From Autumnicola musiva (GTDB lineage Bacteria > Bacteroidota > Bacteroidia > Flavobacteriales > Flavobacteriaceae), in NCBI RefSeq assembly GCF_031846585.1, contig NZ_JAVRHK010000007.1:124001-188000 (forward strand): a stretch of DNA of 64,000 nucleotides, written 5' to 3'. A program made the position numbers and the translations under genes. Shown in pieces: positions 41,664-50,480 of the stretch. Each line of letters opens with the position of its first letter. Position 1 is the first letter of the stretch. Below the pieces are notes generated by a model, which worked only from the letters and a program-made list of their open reading frames with translations, was not told where the DNA came from and ran no database searches.

Positions 41664-43700
41664 ATGTACACTTCTGAAAATTCATTTCGCAGACTTCTGT
41701 GGAACATAATCATTTTGTTGTTTTTATTAGCTTCATATATTTTATCGGCACAATCCCGTACCGATAGCCTTAAATCAGTTATAAAATGTCAAACAAATGA
41801 TTCTTTAAAGATCATACAGAAACTGCAGCTCAGCAGGGAATTACATAAAAAGGAACATAATGAAAAAGAGGAATATGAATATGCACAAGACGCAATTCAG
41901 GAAGCATTAAAATTAAATGACACCTTTTTATATGCGAAAGCTTTAGACAATTTAGGTTTGCTTTACCGGTATCATCAGCATTATGATGAAGCCATGCCAT
42001 TGCATATTAAGGCATTTAAGCTTATTAGGAATAAAAATACGGACCCGTTATACAAGATGATCTTTGCCAACAATGCAGGAGTGGCGGCCCGGTATAATGA
42101 AAAATATGATTCGGCTATTTCACATTATGTAAAAGCTCTAAAAATTGCCGAAGAAGAAAATGACCTTAAGAATATTGCAATTTCAAGTAACGGGATAGGA
42201 AATGCCCTTGGAAATATACATGGACGTGCAGAGGAGGCTTTAGAATATTTTAAAAGATCACTTGAAGCGGAAAAGAAGCGCAACAACAGTTTGGGAATTG
42301 CTATGAACTATCTCTCAATCGGTGACTATTATATTGATAAACAGCAGTTCGACAAAGCCCGGAGATACCTCAATGAATTACTTGAAATCAATCAGCAACG
42401 CAATGATTTATATGGCCTGGCTATTACCTATGAATATCTGGGAATTGCTTATTTGGAAGAGAAAGAAAATTTGGAGAAAGCTGCTTCCTATTTTAAGAAT
42501 TCCCTCCAGCGCTTCAGGAAATTGAATGATAATCATAAACAGGCAGAGCTCCTTGTTAGCCTAGGAGATATTGAACTAATACAGAACAAACCGTTAATTG
42601 CCGAAGATTACTATCAAAATTCTCTTATCCTAGCCAAAGATTTAAACCAGCAGGGATTAATTAGGGAAAATTCCCTAAAACTGGCTGGTATTATGGAAAG
42701 GGATAACAAACCCGCAGAAGCATTGCGGTACTTTAAACAGGGAAAAGCTTATGAAGACAGCATTGAACTCTCGGAGCAAAATGTAGAAATTGCGGCGCTA
42801 ATTAGAAAATATGATTTGGAGAAGAAAGAAAATCATATTCAATTACTGGAAAAGGATAGAGCGCTACAACAAACATTATTGACCAACCAGGAACAAAAAC
42901 TGAACAGGCGTAGAATTTTCCTATTGCTAATGGGAACAGGACTTCTATTTATTTTAACTATTGTTTTGTTACAGTACCGTAATTCACGGACAAAAAGGAA
43001 AACAAATGCGCGGGTATTAAAAGAGGAAAAAGAAAAAATGAAAGCCATTTATGAACGTAACCTCGCCCGGGCAGAAATTCTAGTTACAAGATTACGGATT
43101 AATCCTCATTTCCTGTTTAACAGCCTCAATGCCATTACTTACCTGATACAAAGTAAACAGAATTCAAAAGCTATAAAATACCTGGTGGTTTTTAGCCGTT
43201 ACACCAGGATGGTTTTGGAAACTTCTCAAAAACACGTGGTATCATTAATTGAAGAAATTAAACTAACGCAGTACTACCTCACTTTAGAAGAAAACCGATT
43301 TGAAAAAGATTTTACTTTTAAGGTAACAGGAAATGATTCTCCGTTAATTGAAAAGATCTTTATTCCTCCGTTATTGTTACAGCCTTTTATCGAAAATGCG
43401 ATCTGGCATGGACTATTACCCAGTAAAAGGAAGGAAAAAACTTTGCTGATAGATATAATTTCTCACACAAATAAAATCCAGATTATCATCGATGATAATG
43501 GGGTTGGCAGAAGAAATTCAACAGCAGAGAATTCCGCTAAAAAACATAAAAGTATGGGAATAAAAATAATAGAGGAACGAATTGAATTATTCAACAGCAG
43601 TTACTCCGGAAAGATCAGTTATAAGATTATTGATAAAAAAAATGAAAATGGCCAATCGGAAGGTACCCGTATAATCTTAGATTTACTGCAGAAAAACTGA
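41664..43700 (+). CDS. TPR-containing sensor histidine kinase of the LytS (His_kinase) type
   Basis: 678 residues. An N-terminal signal or first helix (LWNIIILLFLLASYILSAQ) leads to a long periplasmic array of about seven tetratricopeptide repeats (for example LAITYEYLGIAYLEEKENLE). A membrane helix (IFLLLMGTGLLFILTIVLL) and short coiled coil follow, then the His_kinase domain with phosphorylatable H482 in RINPHFLFNSLNAIT, an N-box IPPLLLQPFIENAIWHG, and the G-box DDNGVGRRN. It is the partner of the preceding regulator. The TPR array suggests that it senses a protein or peptide at the envelope. Confidence 0.93.
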   Translation: MYTSENSFRRLLWNIIILLFLLASYILSAQSRTDSLKSVIKCQTNDSLKIIQKLQLSRELHKKEHNEKEEYEYAQDAIQEALKLNDTFLYAKALDNLGLLYRYHQHYDEAMPLHIKAFKLIRNKNTDPLYKMIFANNAGVAARYNEKYDSAISHYVKALKIAEEENDLKNIAISSNGIGNALGNIHGRAEEALEYFKRSLEAEKKRNNSLGIAMNYLSIGDYYIDKQQFDKARRYLNELLEINQQRNDLYGLAITYEYLGIAYLEEKENLEKAASYFKNSLQRFRKLNDNHKQAELLVSLGDIELIQNKPLIAEDYYQNSLILAKDLNQQGLIRENSLKLAGIMERDNKPAEALRYFKQGKAYEDSIELSEQNVEIAALIRKYDLEKKENHIQLLEKDRALQQTLLTNQEQKLNRRRIFLLLMGTGLLFILTIVLLQYRNSRTKRKTNARVLKEEKEKMKAIYERNLARAEILVTRLRINPHFLFNSLNAITYLIQSKQNSKAIKYLVVFSRYTRMVLETSQKHVVSLIEEIKLTQYYLTLEENRFEKDFTFKVTGNDSPLIEKIFIPPLLLQPFIENAIWHGLLPSKRKEKTLLIDIISHTNKIQIIIDDNGVGRRNSTAENSAKKHKSMGIKIIEERIELFNSSYSGKISYKIIDKKNENGQSEGTRIILDLLQKN

Positions 43701-43909
43701 CTTGCCTCAATAAGGATTGAGGGATTAGATTCTAAATAATTTATCTCAGCAAATTGAAAGCACTCCGTGGTTTATCTGTTCACTTCTATGGCCACTATGT
43801 TATATGGTATTATTGCTAATAATTAAATACTTACCAGTTGATTTTCAGAAAATTATATTTTTAGAACCTTATCCAAAAAAGGTTATGGCATTTTGGTAAA
43901 AGATAGACA

Positions 43910-44536
43910 TTAATCATTCCCGAGCTCGACTTTATGCACAATAAATTCTGTTAGCTTATTCCACTGAAACTTTTGAAATCCAGCCCAACCTCCTTCCGCC
44001 ATTACTATATTGATAAGCTTACGGATGTTTTCATCTTTATCAGCCTTATTTATTCCCTCATTTTTACCAACTTCGCAAGCTTTAATGGTTTTATCCAGGA
44101 GCTCTACCCTAAAGGTGCTGGTTGCTTCATCAATAAAAAAATGTTCTACTTTATCTTCATCTTTATTAGTAGGATTCACACTTGGACTAACGGTGAATTC
44201 AGCCAGCTTCTCTTCCTCCTGCACACCGATTACCACTACCCAAACCTCCGGAGCAGGCCCAGGCAAATCAATCTTTATAAAATCCCTAATTTCCGGTTTG
44301 GCCGCGTCCTTTTTCTTTCCATGGGAGTTGTAAAGGCTAAAACCAGAGGAGATTCCCGGCATTTGTGACCATTGGTTTACGTTGAACAGCTTTTCTACAG
44401 ATCTATTAAACTCTGTTGAAGCCTTTTCTGCAGTAGAAAACTTATTTTCACTGCAATAAACTTTATCTTTGGTATCCTTGCCAAGGATAAACTTTTTCTC
44501 TCCTTTTAACCTATTTAAAATCTCCTTGAATTTCAT
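43910..44536 (-). CDS. Hypothetical protein
   Basis: 208 residues, soluble, without signal or membrane segments. I recognise no family. Two halves can be seen: an N-terminal basic region (FKEILNRLKGEKKFILGKDT) and a mixed alpha/beta part with PGPAPEVWVVVIGVQEEE, ending in a helix (WAGFQKFQWNKLTEFIVHKV). The frame is long and has ordinary codon use, so it is likely a real gene. It lies at the edge of the variable sugar-utilisation region. Confidence 0.55.
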   Translation of the reverse strand: MKFKEILNRLKGEKKFILGKDTKDKVYCSENKFSTAEKASTEFNRSVEKLFNVNQWSQMPGISSGFSLYNSHGKKKDAAKPEIRDFIKIDLPGPAPEVWVVVIGVQEEEKLAEFTVSPSVNPTNKDEDKVEHFFIDEATSTFRVELLDKTIKACEVGKNEGINKADKDENIRKLINIVMAEGGWAGFQKFQWNKLTEFIVHKVELGND

Positions 44537-45063
44537 CTTCTAACCTCATTGTTATTAGCCTATTATTATCCTGGAAGATAAAGGTTTAATATGATTTTGA
44601 TTTATACTGAACACTTAAACTCTAATTATCGCCGAACTTTCCAGACAAAAAATCAAATAAATATAAAACGAAATACGCATCCATAAAAGTATCTTTAAAT
44701 ATAAATATTCTTCCGAAATTCACTAATTCAAGCCACTCAGGTAAAATTGCTGGTGAGATATTTCTTGTGAAATGGCGCACGGAGAGCTCATTAGAACAGC
44801 CTATCATGAAGCATAGATATACAGCTCATGCTACAGGAGATTAAAAAATTCACAGACTTCTTGATGAGTTTAATTCCCTCTAACAAATTAGAATAGCTCT
44901 GAGGATATACTCATTATTGCCTTCGTTAAAGTAAATGAGATGTACCAATATCATTCATAATGTATCCCACCCTACATATCCTAGTATCTAATAGGATATA
45001 ATTGTCCAACTATACCAATCGATATAGTTCACCACGATTGCTTTTCTGAATCTGAACAATTTT
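44537..45063. other. 527-base gap with inverted repeats but no confident gene
   Basis: A 61-codon minus-strand frame (44622-44807) is unrecognised. Two inverted repeats lie side by side downstream of the sialidase gene: ATATCCTA/TAGGATAT (44976-44983 and 44992-44999) and AACTATA/TATAGTT (45008-45014 and 45023-45029). They lack T-runs, so are not clear terminators. The area may hold eroded DNA. Confidence 0.4.
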
Positions 45064-46230
45064 TTATTGTTCTATGCTGGTAATTAGTGGAATTCTATCT
45101 GCAGGCCATTTTCCATTTTGTATAGGATAAGTTTTTAGCTTCTCTGGATCAATGACCACATGTTTTATCCTTTTGCGATGCCAAGTATAGGCTATATGTA
45201 CCAATCCATCACTGGTCTGAATGACCGCAGGGTAGGAGAATTGTTTTCCTGATTCATCGAGATAATCGAGTACCAGAGCTGCTTCCCAATTTTTTCCATC
45301 CTGGCTGATTGACACATTGAGAACTCCTCGTCCTTTGTGTCCCATCCCGGGCTGTTTTCGAGTAGAATGGTTATATACTATTAGTTGACGGCCATCTTTA
45401 AGGGTTACAGCATCAATTCCGGAATTATTATTAGGAAGATCCGTCACGCTCATTTCTGACCAGGTAAGGCCACCATCGTTTGACCAGCTTTGGGCAATGT
45501 GTTCAATCTCAGTGCGTGTACGGCAGAGCATCTGAATACGGCCATCTGAATGCTTTAACAATGTGGGCTGAATTGCACCCATTTCTTCGGCATCATTAAT
45601 TGGCCCAATAAGATCCCAGGTCTCTCCCCCATCCGTACTACGTTCAATGTGAACCTGCCATCCATTGTCTTCCGTACTGGAACCTGAAAGAATGATACCA
45701 TTTCCAATTTCTATAGGTTTGTTCTTGACCGGACCTATTACATTATCCCTAAGCCTCTTAGCCTGACTCCAGGTATGGCCACCATCGGTAGATGTCTTCA
45801 TCATTCCCCACCATTCACTTGGACTCGGACCAACTTTATAAAACAGCATTATCTTCCCTTCAGAATTTTGATAGAGCACCGGATTCCAGGTAGGCAATCG
45901 GTCGCCTTCTGATTGTACTCCGTCAGCAATACTTACTGGGGCAGTCCAGGTTCCATCCGGATTCTTACGTGATAACCTTATTTCCACATCAGGATCTCGC
46001 TCACGAGTACCACCAAAAAAAGCGCAGAGTAATTCACCATCCTCAAGCTCCAAAAGGGTTGCGGAATGACTCTGCGGAAAGTCAGCTGTCTTATAAACAA
46101 ATTCTTCCAGAACGATTCCATTCTGATGTTCGGACTGATCTTTTTTTGAATTAAATATTCCGCATGAATAAAAACAGTTTACTGCTATCAGTATACCTAA
46201 TACCGGAAAAATCCTTATAACTTTTTGCAT
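45064..46230 (-). CDS. Sialidase-like BNR-repeat lipoprotein
   Basis: 388-residue exported protein of the BNR/sialidase fold. Lipobox cysteine in NCFYSC. A six-bladed propeller is suggested by repeated Asp-box motifs: STDGGHTW, STDGGETW, SNDGGLTW and SQDGKNW. Catalytic residues typical of sialidases are not certain by eye; GGTRERDPDVEIRLSR supplies an N-terminal arginine and RTRTEIEHIAQSW another, so a sialidase or a related glycosidase is possible. It is 78 bases downstream of the GH78 gene on the same strand, so the two likely act on the same glycan, perhaps a rhamnose-bearing algal or plant polymer. Confidence 0.78.
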   Translation of the reverse strand: MQKVIRIFPVLGILIAVNCFYSCGIFNSKKDQSEHQNGIVLEEFVYKTADFPQSHSATLLELEDGELLCAFFGGTRERDPDVEIRLSRKNPDGTWTAPVSIADGVQSEGDRLPTWNPVLYQNSEGKIMLFYKVGPSPSEWWGMMKTSTDGGHTWSQAKRLRDNVIGPVKNKPIEIGNGIILSGSSTEDNGWQVHIERSTDGGETWDLIGPINDAEEMGAIQPTLLKHSDGRIQMLCRTRTEIEHIAQSWSNDGGLTWSEMSVTDLPNNNSGIDAVTLKDGRQLIVYNHSTRKQPGMGHKGRGVLNVSISQDGKNWEAALVLDYLDESGKQFSYPAVIQTSDGLVHIAYTWHRKRIKHVVIDPEKLKTYPIQNGKWPADRIPLITSIEQ

Positions 46231-46308
46231 TGCTTAAATTTAGTTTGTAATCTATTTATAATTCTTATTTTTTCGCTAATCGTCTTTATCCCTTAGGTTA
46301 ACACAGAT

Positions 46309-49068
46309 TTACAAATTGGATGTAAAAGAATATTTGCCGGATCCTACTTCAAAAATAGCTCTACCGCTTTCCATCCGCATAAACTTGATTCCTTTCACAG
46401 AAAAAATAGATTCTCCTCCCTCTTTCACACCTTGTTTAGAAGCTGCCGGGATATATACCAATGCAGTTGTATTTCCGGGAACACTAATATTCCATGAAAA
46501 AATTTTGTTATTTTTTTCCCATGTACTATTAATAGTTCCATACACAGATTCATAGGTTGCTCCTACATGATCAAGACCGTCTATAAAAACCGGATTCATT
46601 TCAATCTTCCTGAAGCCTGGTTGTGCAGATTTGATACCCGCAAGGTTCTCATAATACCAGATGATAAGGTCTCCAAGTAACATTACATGATTATAAGAAT
46701 TCATACTTGGGGCAGCTGTATTACCATTCCATAATTCCCAGATAGTAGTAGCACCGTTTTCAACCATGTAGCCCCAGCTAGGGTAAGTGGTATTGGTAGC
46801 AATTTGATAGGCAAGATCTGCACGGCCATTTTCAGTAAGACTGCGCATGAGCCATTGGGTGCCAATAAGCCCTGTACTTAAATGACCATCATTCCTTTTC
46901 TCAATAATATTGGTGATGGTTTTAAATACAGCCTCTTTATTACCCTCTGGAATCATTTTGAAATACAGGGGCAGCAAGTTATCAGTAAGTGTGTTCTTAC
47001 CATAGCTATCTTCTTTTACATTATAAAATTTATTATTGAAACCTTCCTTTACTTTAGAAGCCAATTGTTCATATTCTTTAATATCTGCATCATTGCCTGT
47101 AATACCAGCAAATTTTTTCATGAGTTGCAAGTAGTAATAATGATAAGCCGTTGAGATCAACTCGCTAGGATGCTTAACATTAGCGGTCATGCCCCTGCCC
47201 TCTTCAATAGTCTGCGGAGGCGCAACCCAATCACCATAGCTATCTTTAGTAAGAATATAATTCTCATTCATATAGAGTTGTTCCATATATGCCAACCACT
47301 TCTTCATGGAAGGATAATGTTTTTCTATCGGTTTCACATTGCCAAACTGACGATAAATCATATCAGCAATCATAAGGTATGTTCCCGGCCAGGTCATATT
47401 ATCACTGTAGTACCTCCAGTAGGCAGGCGCCACATCGGGAATGGAACCATCAGCCTTCTGGGAATACTGAATATCATTTAGCCATTTACTATATAGCTTT
47501 TCATTATCAAAAATAAAGCTTTCTCCATAGGCACTGGTTGAACGATCACCAAGCCAAGGCTGCCGTTCATTGCGTTGTGGACAGTCAACAGGCATTCCTT
47601 TATAATTACCTCTGATCCCCCAGAAGGCATTTTTGTACACCTGATTGATTACAGGATTTGATGTCTCAAACGATCCTGTTCTCTCCAGAGCATCATTCAC
47701 TACACGCCCTTGAAAATCTTCAATCTCAGGCTTATCAGGATATCCAGTAATTTCTACATAGCGAAAGCCATGATACACAAATGAGGGTTCCCAAATTTCT
47801 TCTTCTGCTCCTTTGAGCGTATATATATCCGTAACCTTGGCATCCCGCAGATTTTCCATTGCCAAACCCCCGCTTTTTTCTAAAACCTCAGAAAAGCGTA
47901 GTGTTACCTGGTCACCTTTATTTCCTTTCACCTTCATCCTAATCCATCCTACCATATTTTGCCCCATATCCAAAATATAAGTATCAGGTTTAATTTCATT
48001 TATAGAAACAGGTTTAATAGTTTCTACTATTTTCATATGTTCATTCATCTGAGCTTCAAACAAACCCTCAGCCTCCTGAACATATTCAGCATTTAACCAC
48101 TTGCTGTCATCATAACCATATTTCTTCCAGCCTGGCATTTCTTTACGAGCATCATATTCTTCTCCATCGTATTCATTATTGGTGCGGATTGGACCATCGG
48201 CAGTCATCTTCCAACTGTTATCCGTCCGCAATGTCTCTGTAGTACCATCATCGTACTCCACGAATATATTAAGCAGCATTTTAGGATAACCGAATGTTTT
48301 GATTTTATAAGGCTTGTAGGATTGTCGCATAGTATAGTACCGTCCGTTTCCTAATATTGTAGCAACGGCATTTTCACCTTGACGTAATTCATCGGTTACA
48401 TCAAAAGTGTTATACTTCACATTCTTCGAATAATCCGTAGGAGCAGGTGCCAACACCTGATCTCCTATTTTATTTCCGTTTATATAAAATTCATACAATC
48501 CCAAGCCAATAATATAAGCTTTGGCACTTATTATATTTTTTTTAAGGTCATACTCTTTACGAAAGTACCTTGCTGATAAACGTGAGAACTTTTCTTCCCG
48601 ATCCCAAGGAAAAGCACGATCCATTCCGATCCACCGGCCAGACCAATCATTGTAATGCAATTGACCCATGCTCCAGTATGCGGGTTCGCTCCATGAGCTT
48701 TTGCCATTAGTAGTCCACACCTTTACTTTCCAATATGCATTTTCACGACTTTCAAGTCGCTGACCTTTATACTTGACCGAAACGGATTTAGAAGAATTAA
48801 CTTTTCCTGAATCCCACAGGTCAGCCTCATCAGCAGATAATTTTTCAACAGAAGAGGCGACCAATATCTGGTAACCAGTTTGTTTTAATCCCCGTTCAGT
48901 CCCGGATAATTTCCAACTCAAAGCTGGATTTAATACGTCTATCCCTTCGGGATGCACCATCATTTCAGTTTGAAGATCACTTATGTAAATATTTTCTCCC
49001 TTCTTGAAAGAAGAAAATAGTATTGATGTAAATAAGAGAATAAATAAAACTTTAACTCTACTTCTCAT
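46309..49068 (-). CDS. GH78 alpha-L-rhamnosidase
   Basis: 919-residue exported rhamnosidase. After an N-terminal signal (VLFILLFTSILFSSF) come the Ig-like and beta-sandwich domains (LNPALSWKLSGTERG, YWKVKVWTTNGKSSWSEPAY, YFRKEYDLKK), then the (alpha/alpha)6 barrel. The catalytic segment near residue 493, MPVDCPQRNERQPWLGDRS, carries the acidic residues of the family, although it has RNERQPW where the canonical form is RDERLGW. The C-terminal beta domain ends normally. Together with the sialidase-like gene it forms a two-gene rhamnose-releasing unit. Confidence 0.93.
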   Translation of the reverse strand: MRSRVKVLFILLFTSILFSSFKKGENIYISDLQTEMMVHPEGIDVLNPALSWKLSGTERGLKQTGYQILVASSVEKLSADEADLWDSGKVNSSKSVSVKYKGQRLESRENAYWKVKVWTTNGKSSWSEPAYWSMGQLHYNDWSGRWIGMDRAFPWDREEKFSRLSARYFRKEYDLKKNIISAKAYIIGLGLYEFYINGNKIGDQVLAPAPTDYSKNVKYNTFDVTDELRQGENAVATILGNGRYYTMRQSYKPYKIKTFGYPKMLLNIFVEYDDGTTETLRTDNSWKMTADGPIRTNNEYDGEEYDARKEMPGWKKYGYDDSKWLNAEYVQEAEGLFEAQMNEHMKIVETIKPVSINEIKPDTYILDMGQNMVGWIRMKVKGNKGDQVTLRFSEVLEKSGGLAMENLRDAKVTDIYTLKGAEEEIWEPSFVYHGFRYVEITGYPDKPEIEDFQGRVVNDALERTGSFETSNPVINQVYKNAFWGIRGNYKGMPVDCPQRNERQPWLGDRSTSAYGESFIFDNEKLYSKWLNDIQYSQKADGSIPDVAPAYWRYYSDNMTWPGTYLMIADMIYRQFGNVKPIEKHYPSMKKWLAYMEQLYMNENYILTKDSYGDWVAPPQTIEEGRGMTANVKHPSELISTAYHYYYLQLMKKFAGITGNDADIKEYEQLASKVKEGFNNKFYNVKEDSYGKNTLTDNLLPLYFKMIPEGNKEAVFKTITNIIEKRNDGHLSTGLIGTQWLMRSLTENGRADLAYQIATNTTYPSWGYMVENGATTIWELWNGNTAAPSMNSYNHVMLLGDLIIWYYENLAGIKSAQPGFRKIEMNPVFIDGLDHVGATYESVYGTINSTWEKNNKIFSWNISVPGNTTALVYIPAASKQGVKEGGESIFSVKGIKFMRMESGRAIFEVGSGKYSFTSNL

Positions 49069-49215
49069 GTTTCTTAATATTAATATTTCATCCGCTCCTA
49101 CGGTTTAAAAAATTCTTTTACATTCCAAATAATTCTGAATTACTTGTAAATAAAGTTAACTTTTCCCATATCTCTAACAAATAGTAATTAAAATGCGACT
49201 CCTTTTTAAAATAGC

Positions 49216-49506
49216 ATGAAAACAATAGTAAATAAACCTTATGATTTACCTATCCTTCTGTGTCCTGCTATCTTCATAGTTAACAGGGACAATCGGGAAG
49301 ACCTTACCGCCTTTAGCGTATTATCTATACCACGAATTATCGAGAATCTGAACGGGAAGATCAGAAAGTACACTAAATACAAATTATCATTCCCTACAGA
49401 TGATGCTGTAATGAAATCTGTATATTTGGGTTTAAGAGAGGCCACAGAGAAGTGGACAATGGCCATTAGAAAATGGGGAGGATTAGGCTTGATCCCTGAT
49501 CTGTAA
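49216..49506 (+). pseudogene. IS256-family transposase relic (C-terminal part)
   Basis: Broken transposase of the mutator/IS256 type. The C-terminal motif IIENLNGKIRKYTK ... FPTDDAVMKSVYLGLREA ... KWTMAIRKWG is unmistakable. Just upstream the expected RIIYTTN is present but in another frame (49317-49337), so a frameshift lies at about 49335-49338, with a stop before it. The end is also abnormal after the IRKWG motif. The DDE catalytic core and the terminal repeats are not visible nearby, so this is an old remnant of an insertion sequence beside the tRNA fragment. Confidence 0.85.
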
Positions 49507-49519
49507 AAATTCGAAAGAA

Positions 49520-49555
49520 AAACAAAAAAGGCTTCCCATATTAGGGAAACCTTTT
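49520..49555 (-). terminator. Terminator of the truncated tRNA
   Basis: AAAGGCTTCCC (49527-49537) pairs with GGGAAACCTTT (49544-49554) with one mismatch; on the minus strand it ends in a T-run and follows the tRNA 3' end closely. Confidence 0.8.
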
Positions 49556-49561
49556 ATATAG

Positions 49562-49590
49562 TGGGCGCGAAGGGATTCGAACCCCTCCCG
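49562..49590 (-). pseudogene. 3' fragment of a tRNA gene (probable attachment-site remnant)
   Basis: Minus strand: a T-arm (AGGGG-TTCGAAT-CCCTT) and 3' acceptor strand CGCGCCC with discriminator A, followed by C rather than an encoded CCA. The matching 5' acceptor, D-arm and anticodon arm are missing, so the isoacceptor cannot be read. It is followed by a terminator like a normal tRNA gene. Such 3' ends are what tRNA-targeting integrases duplicate. Since the terminator is on the left, the inserted or lost DNA should be to the right, where the GlcNAc cluster lies. Confidence 0.8.
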
Positions 49591-49761
49591 CAAGCACTAT
49601 ATTTAAAGACTTTTCCCTACAAAAACCTCTTTGTTGACCGAATTACAGCACAAAAAAATTTGTTTAACATTCGAGAAATCAAATATAATTATTTCCTATT
49701 AAATTTTGCCATTCCTTTTTGGTTTTTCGAATTTACTATCTTGTCCAGATAATAAAAAAAG

Positions 49762-49998
49762 ATGAAGTTTGGATATAAGACATTAATCCTCTTTACAGTA
49801 CCACTTTTATTCATTCTACTCCAATCTTTCGATTCCCCGGCAGGAATGGGAGAACCAGCCTGGGCTGTTGTTGGAGTCACTTTATAGATGGCCCTCTGGT
49901 GGGTAACCGAAATTGCACCAATAGCCGTAACAGCACTCCTTCTAATAGGGTTTTTTCCAAATGATCCTGTTGCTGAAATTTTTCTTAAACGTATATGA
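49762..49998 (+). pseudogene. Broken DASS-family (SLC13-type) anion symporter
   Basis: Starts like a divalent anion/sodium symporter: MKFGYKTLILFTVPLLFI, then EPAWAVVGVTL, a TAG stop at codon 42 (49885-49887), and in the same frame MALWWVTEIAPIAVTALLL, which matches the family core (WWxTE ... P ... A ... LL). It ends at a TGA after codon 78 where over 400 residues should follow. No rescue frame is seen, so it is a truncated pseudogene left at the island edge. Confidence 0.82.
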
Positions 49999-50445
49999 CC
50001 ATACGCGCGGCACTCCTTTTATCGTTTCCCTCCCTCCTCCGATTTTTCAGCGTGTGGTAGAAATGGGATATTCCGGAGTGCTAAATTTTCATAATGTTGT
50101 TCTTCGAATAATTGTCTCTGCCAAATGATTGTGATAATTTTTTATTGGCTGATTTCCAGAGTACCTGTGATAGAGCTGCTGACCAAAATCTGCTTATTAA
50201 AAACCATGATTTTAACTGTATCTCTCAAATAACTATCTAGATTAGTCCTACAGCTCAATATGGTTGTAAGTCTTTGGATAAAACATACAACTGTTTCCTC
50301 ATTTTTATAATCTTATTAATTGAAATATGAATATATTTTTATTGTAATAAACACTCTTATGTAAAATTTTTAGAAAAGGTTGCTGTGATTTTCAATTTAA
50401 TTATATTTTTATAAGCTCTTAAGATTTAACCGCTCTAAAAAAGAA
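49999..50445. other. Eroded DNA upstream of the ROK gene
   Basis: About 450 bases without a readable gene on either strand. Short segments are locally coding-like but broken by stops. It may be the tail of the deletion that removed the transporter gene to its left. A TTG at 50380-50382 followed 19 bases later by TATATTTT resembles a weak promoter. Confidence 0.4.
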
Positions 50446-50453
50446 TATTTTTG
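50446..50453 (+). promoter_or_regulatory. Candidate -7 box for the ROK gene
   Basis: TATTTTTG, an exact TAnnTTTG match, 27 bases before the ATG. A good -33 element is not obvious. Confidence 0.45.
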
Positions 50454-50480
50454 TCCCTAAAAAAATGAATTTTTGCAAAT

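Noticed and set aside
44622..44807. 61-codon minus-strand frame
   Set aside because: No family, no ribosome-binding site and no supporting neighbour; left as part of the gap.
48361..48480. Possible regulatory palindromes within the rhamnosidase gene
   Set aside because: They coincide with coding sequence in a well-conserved domain and show no symmetric structure beyond chance.
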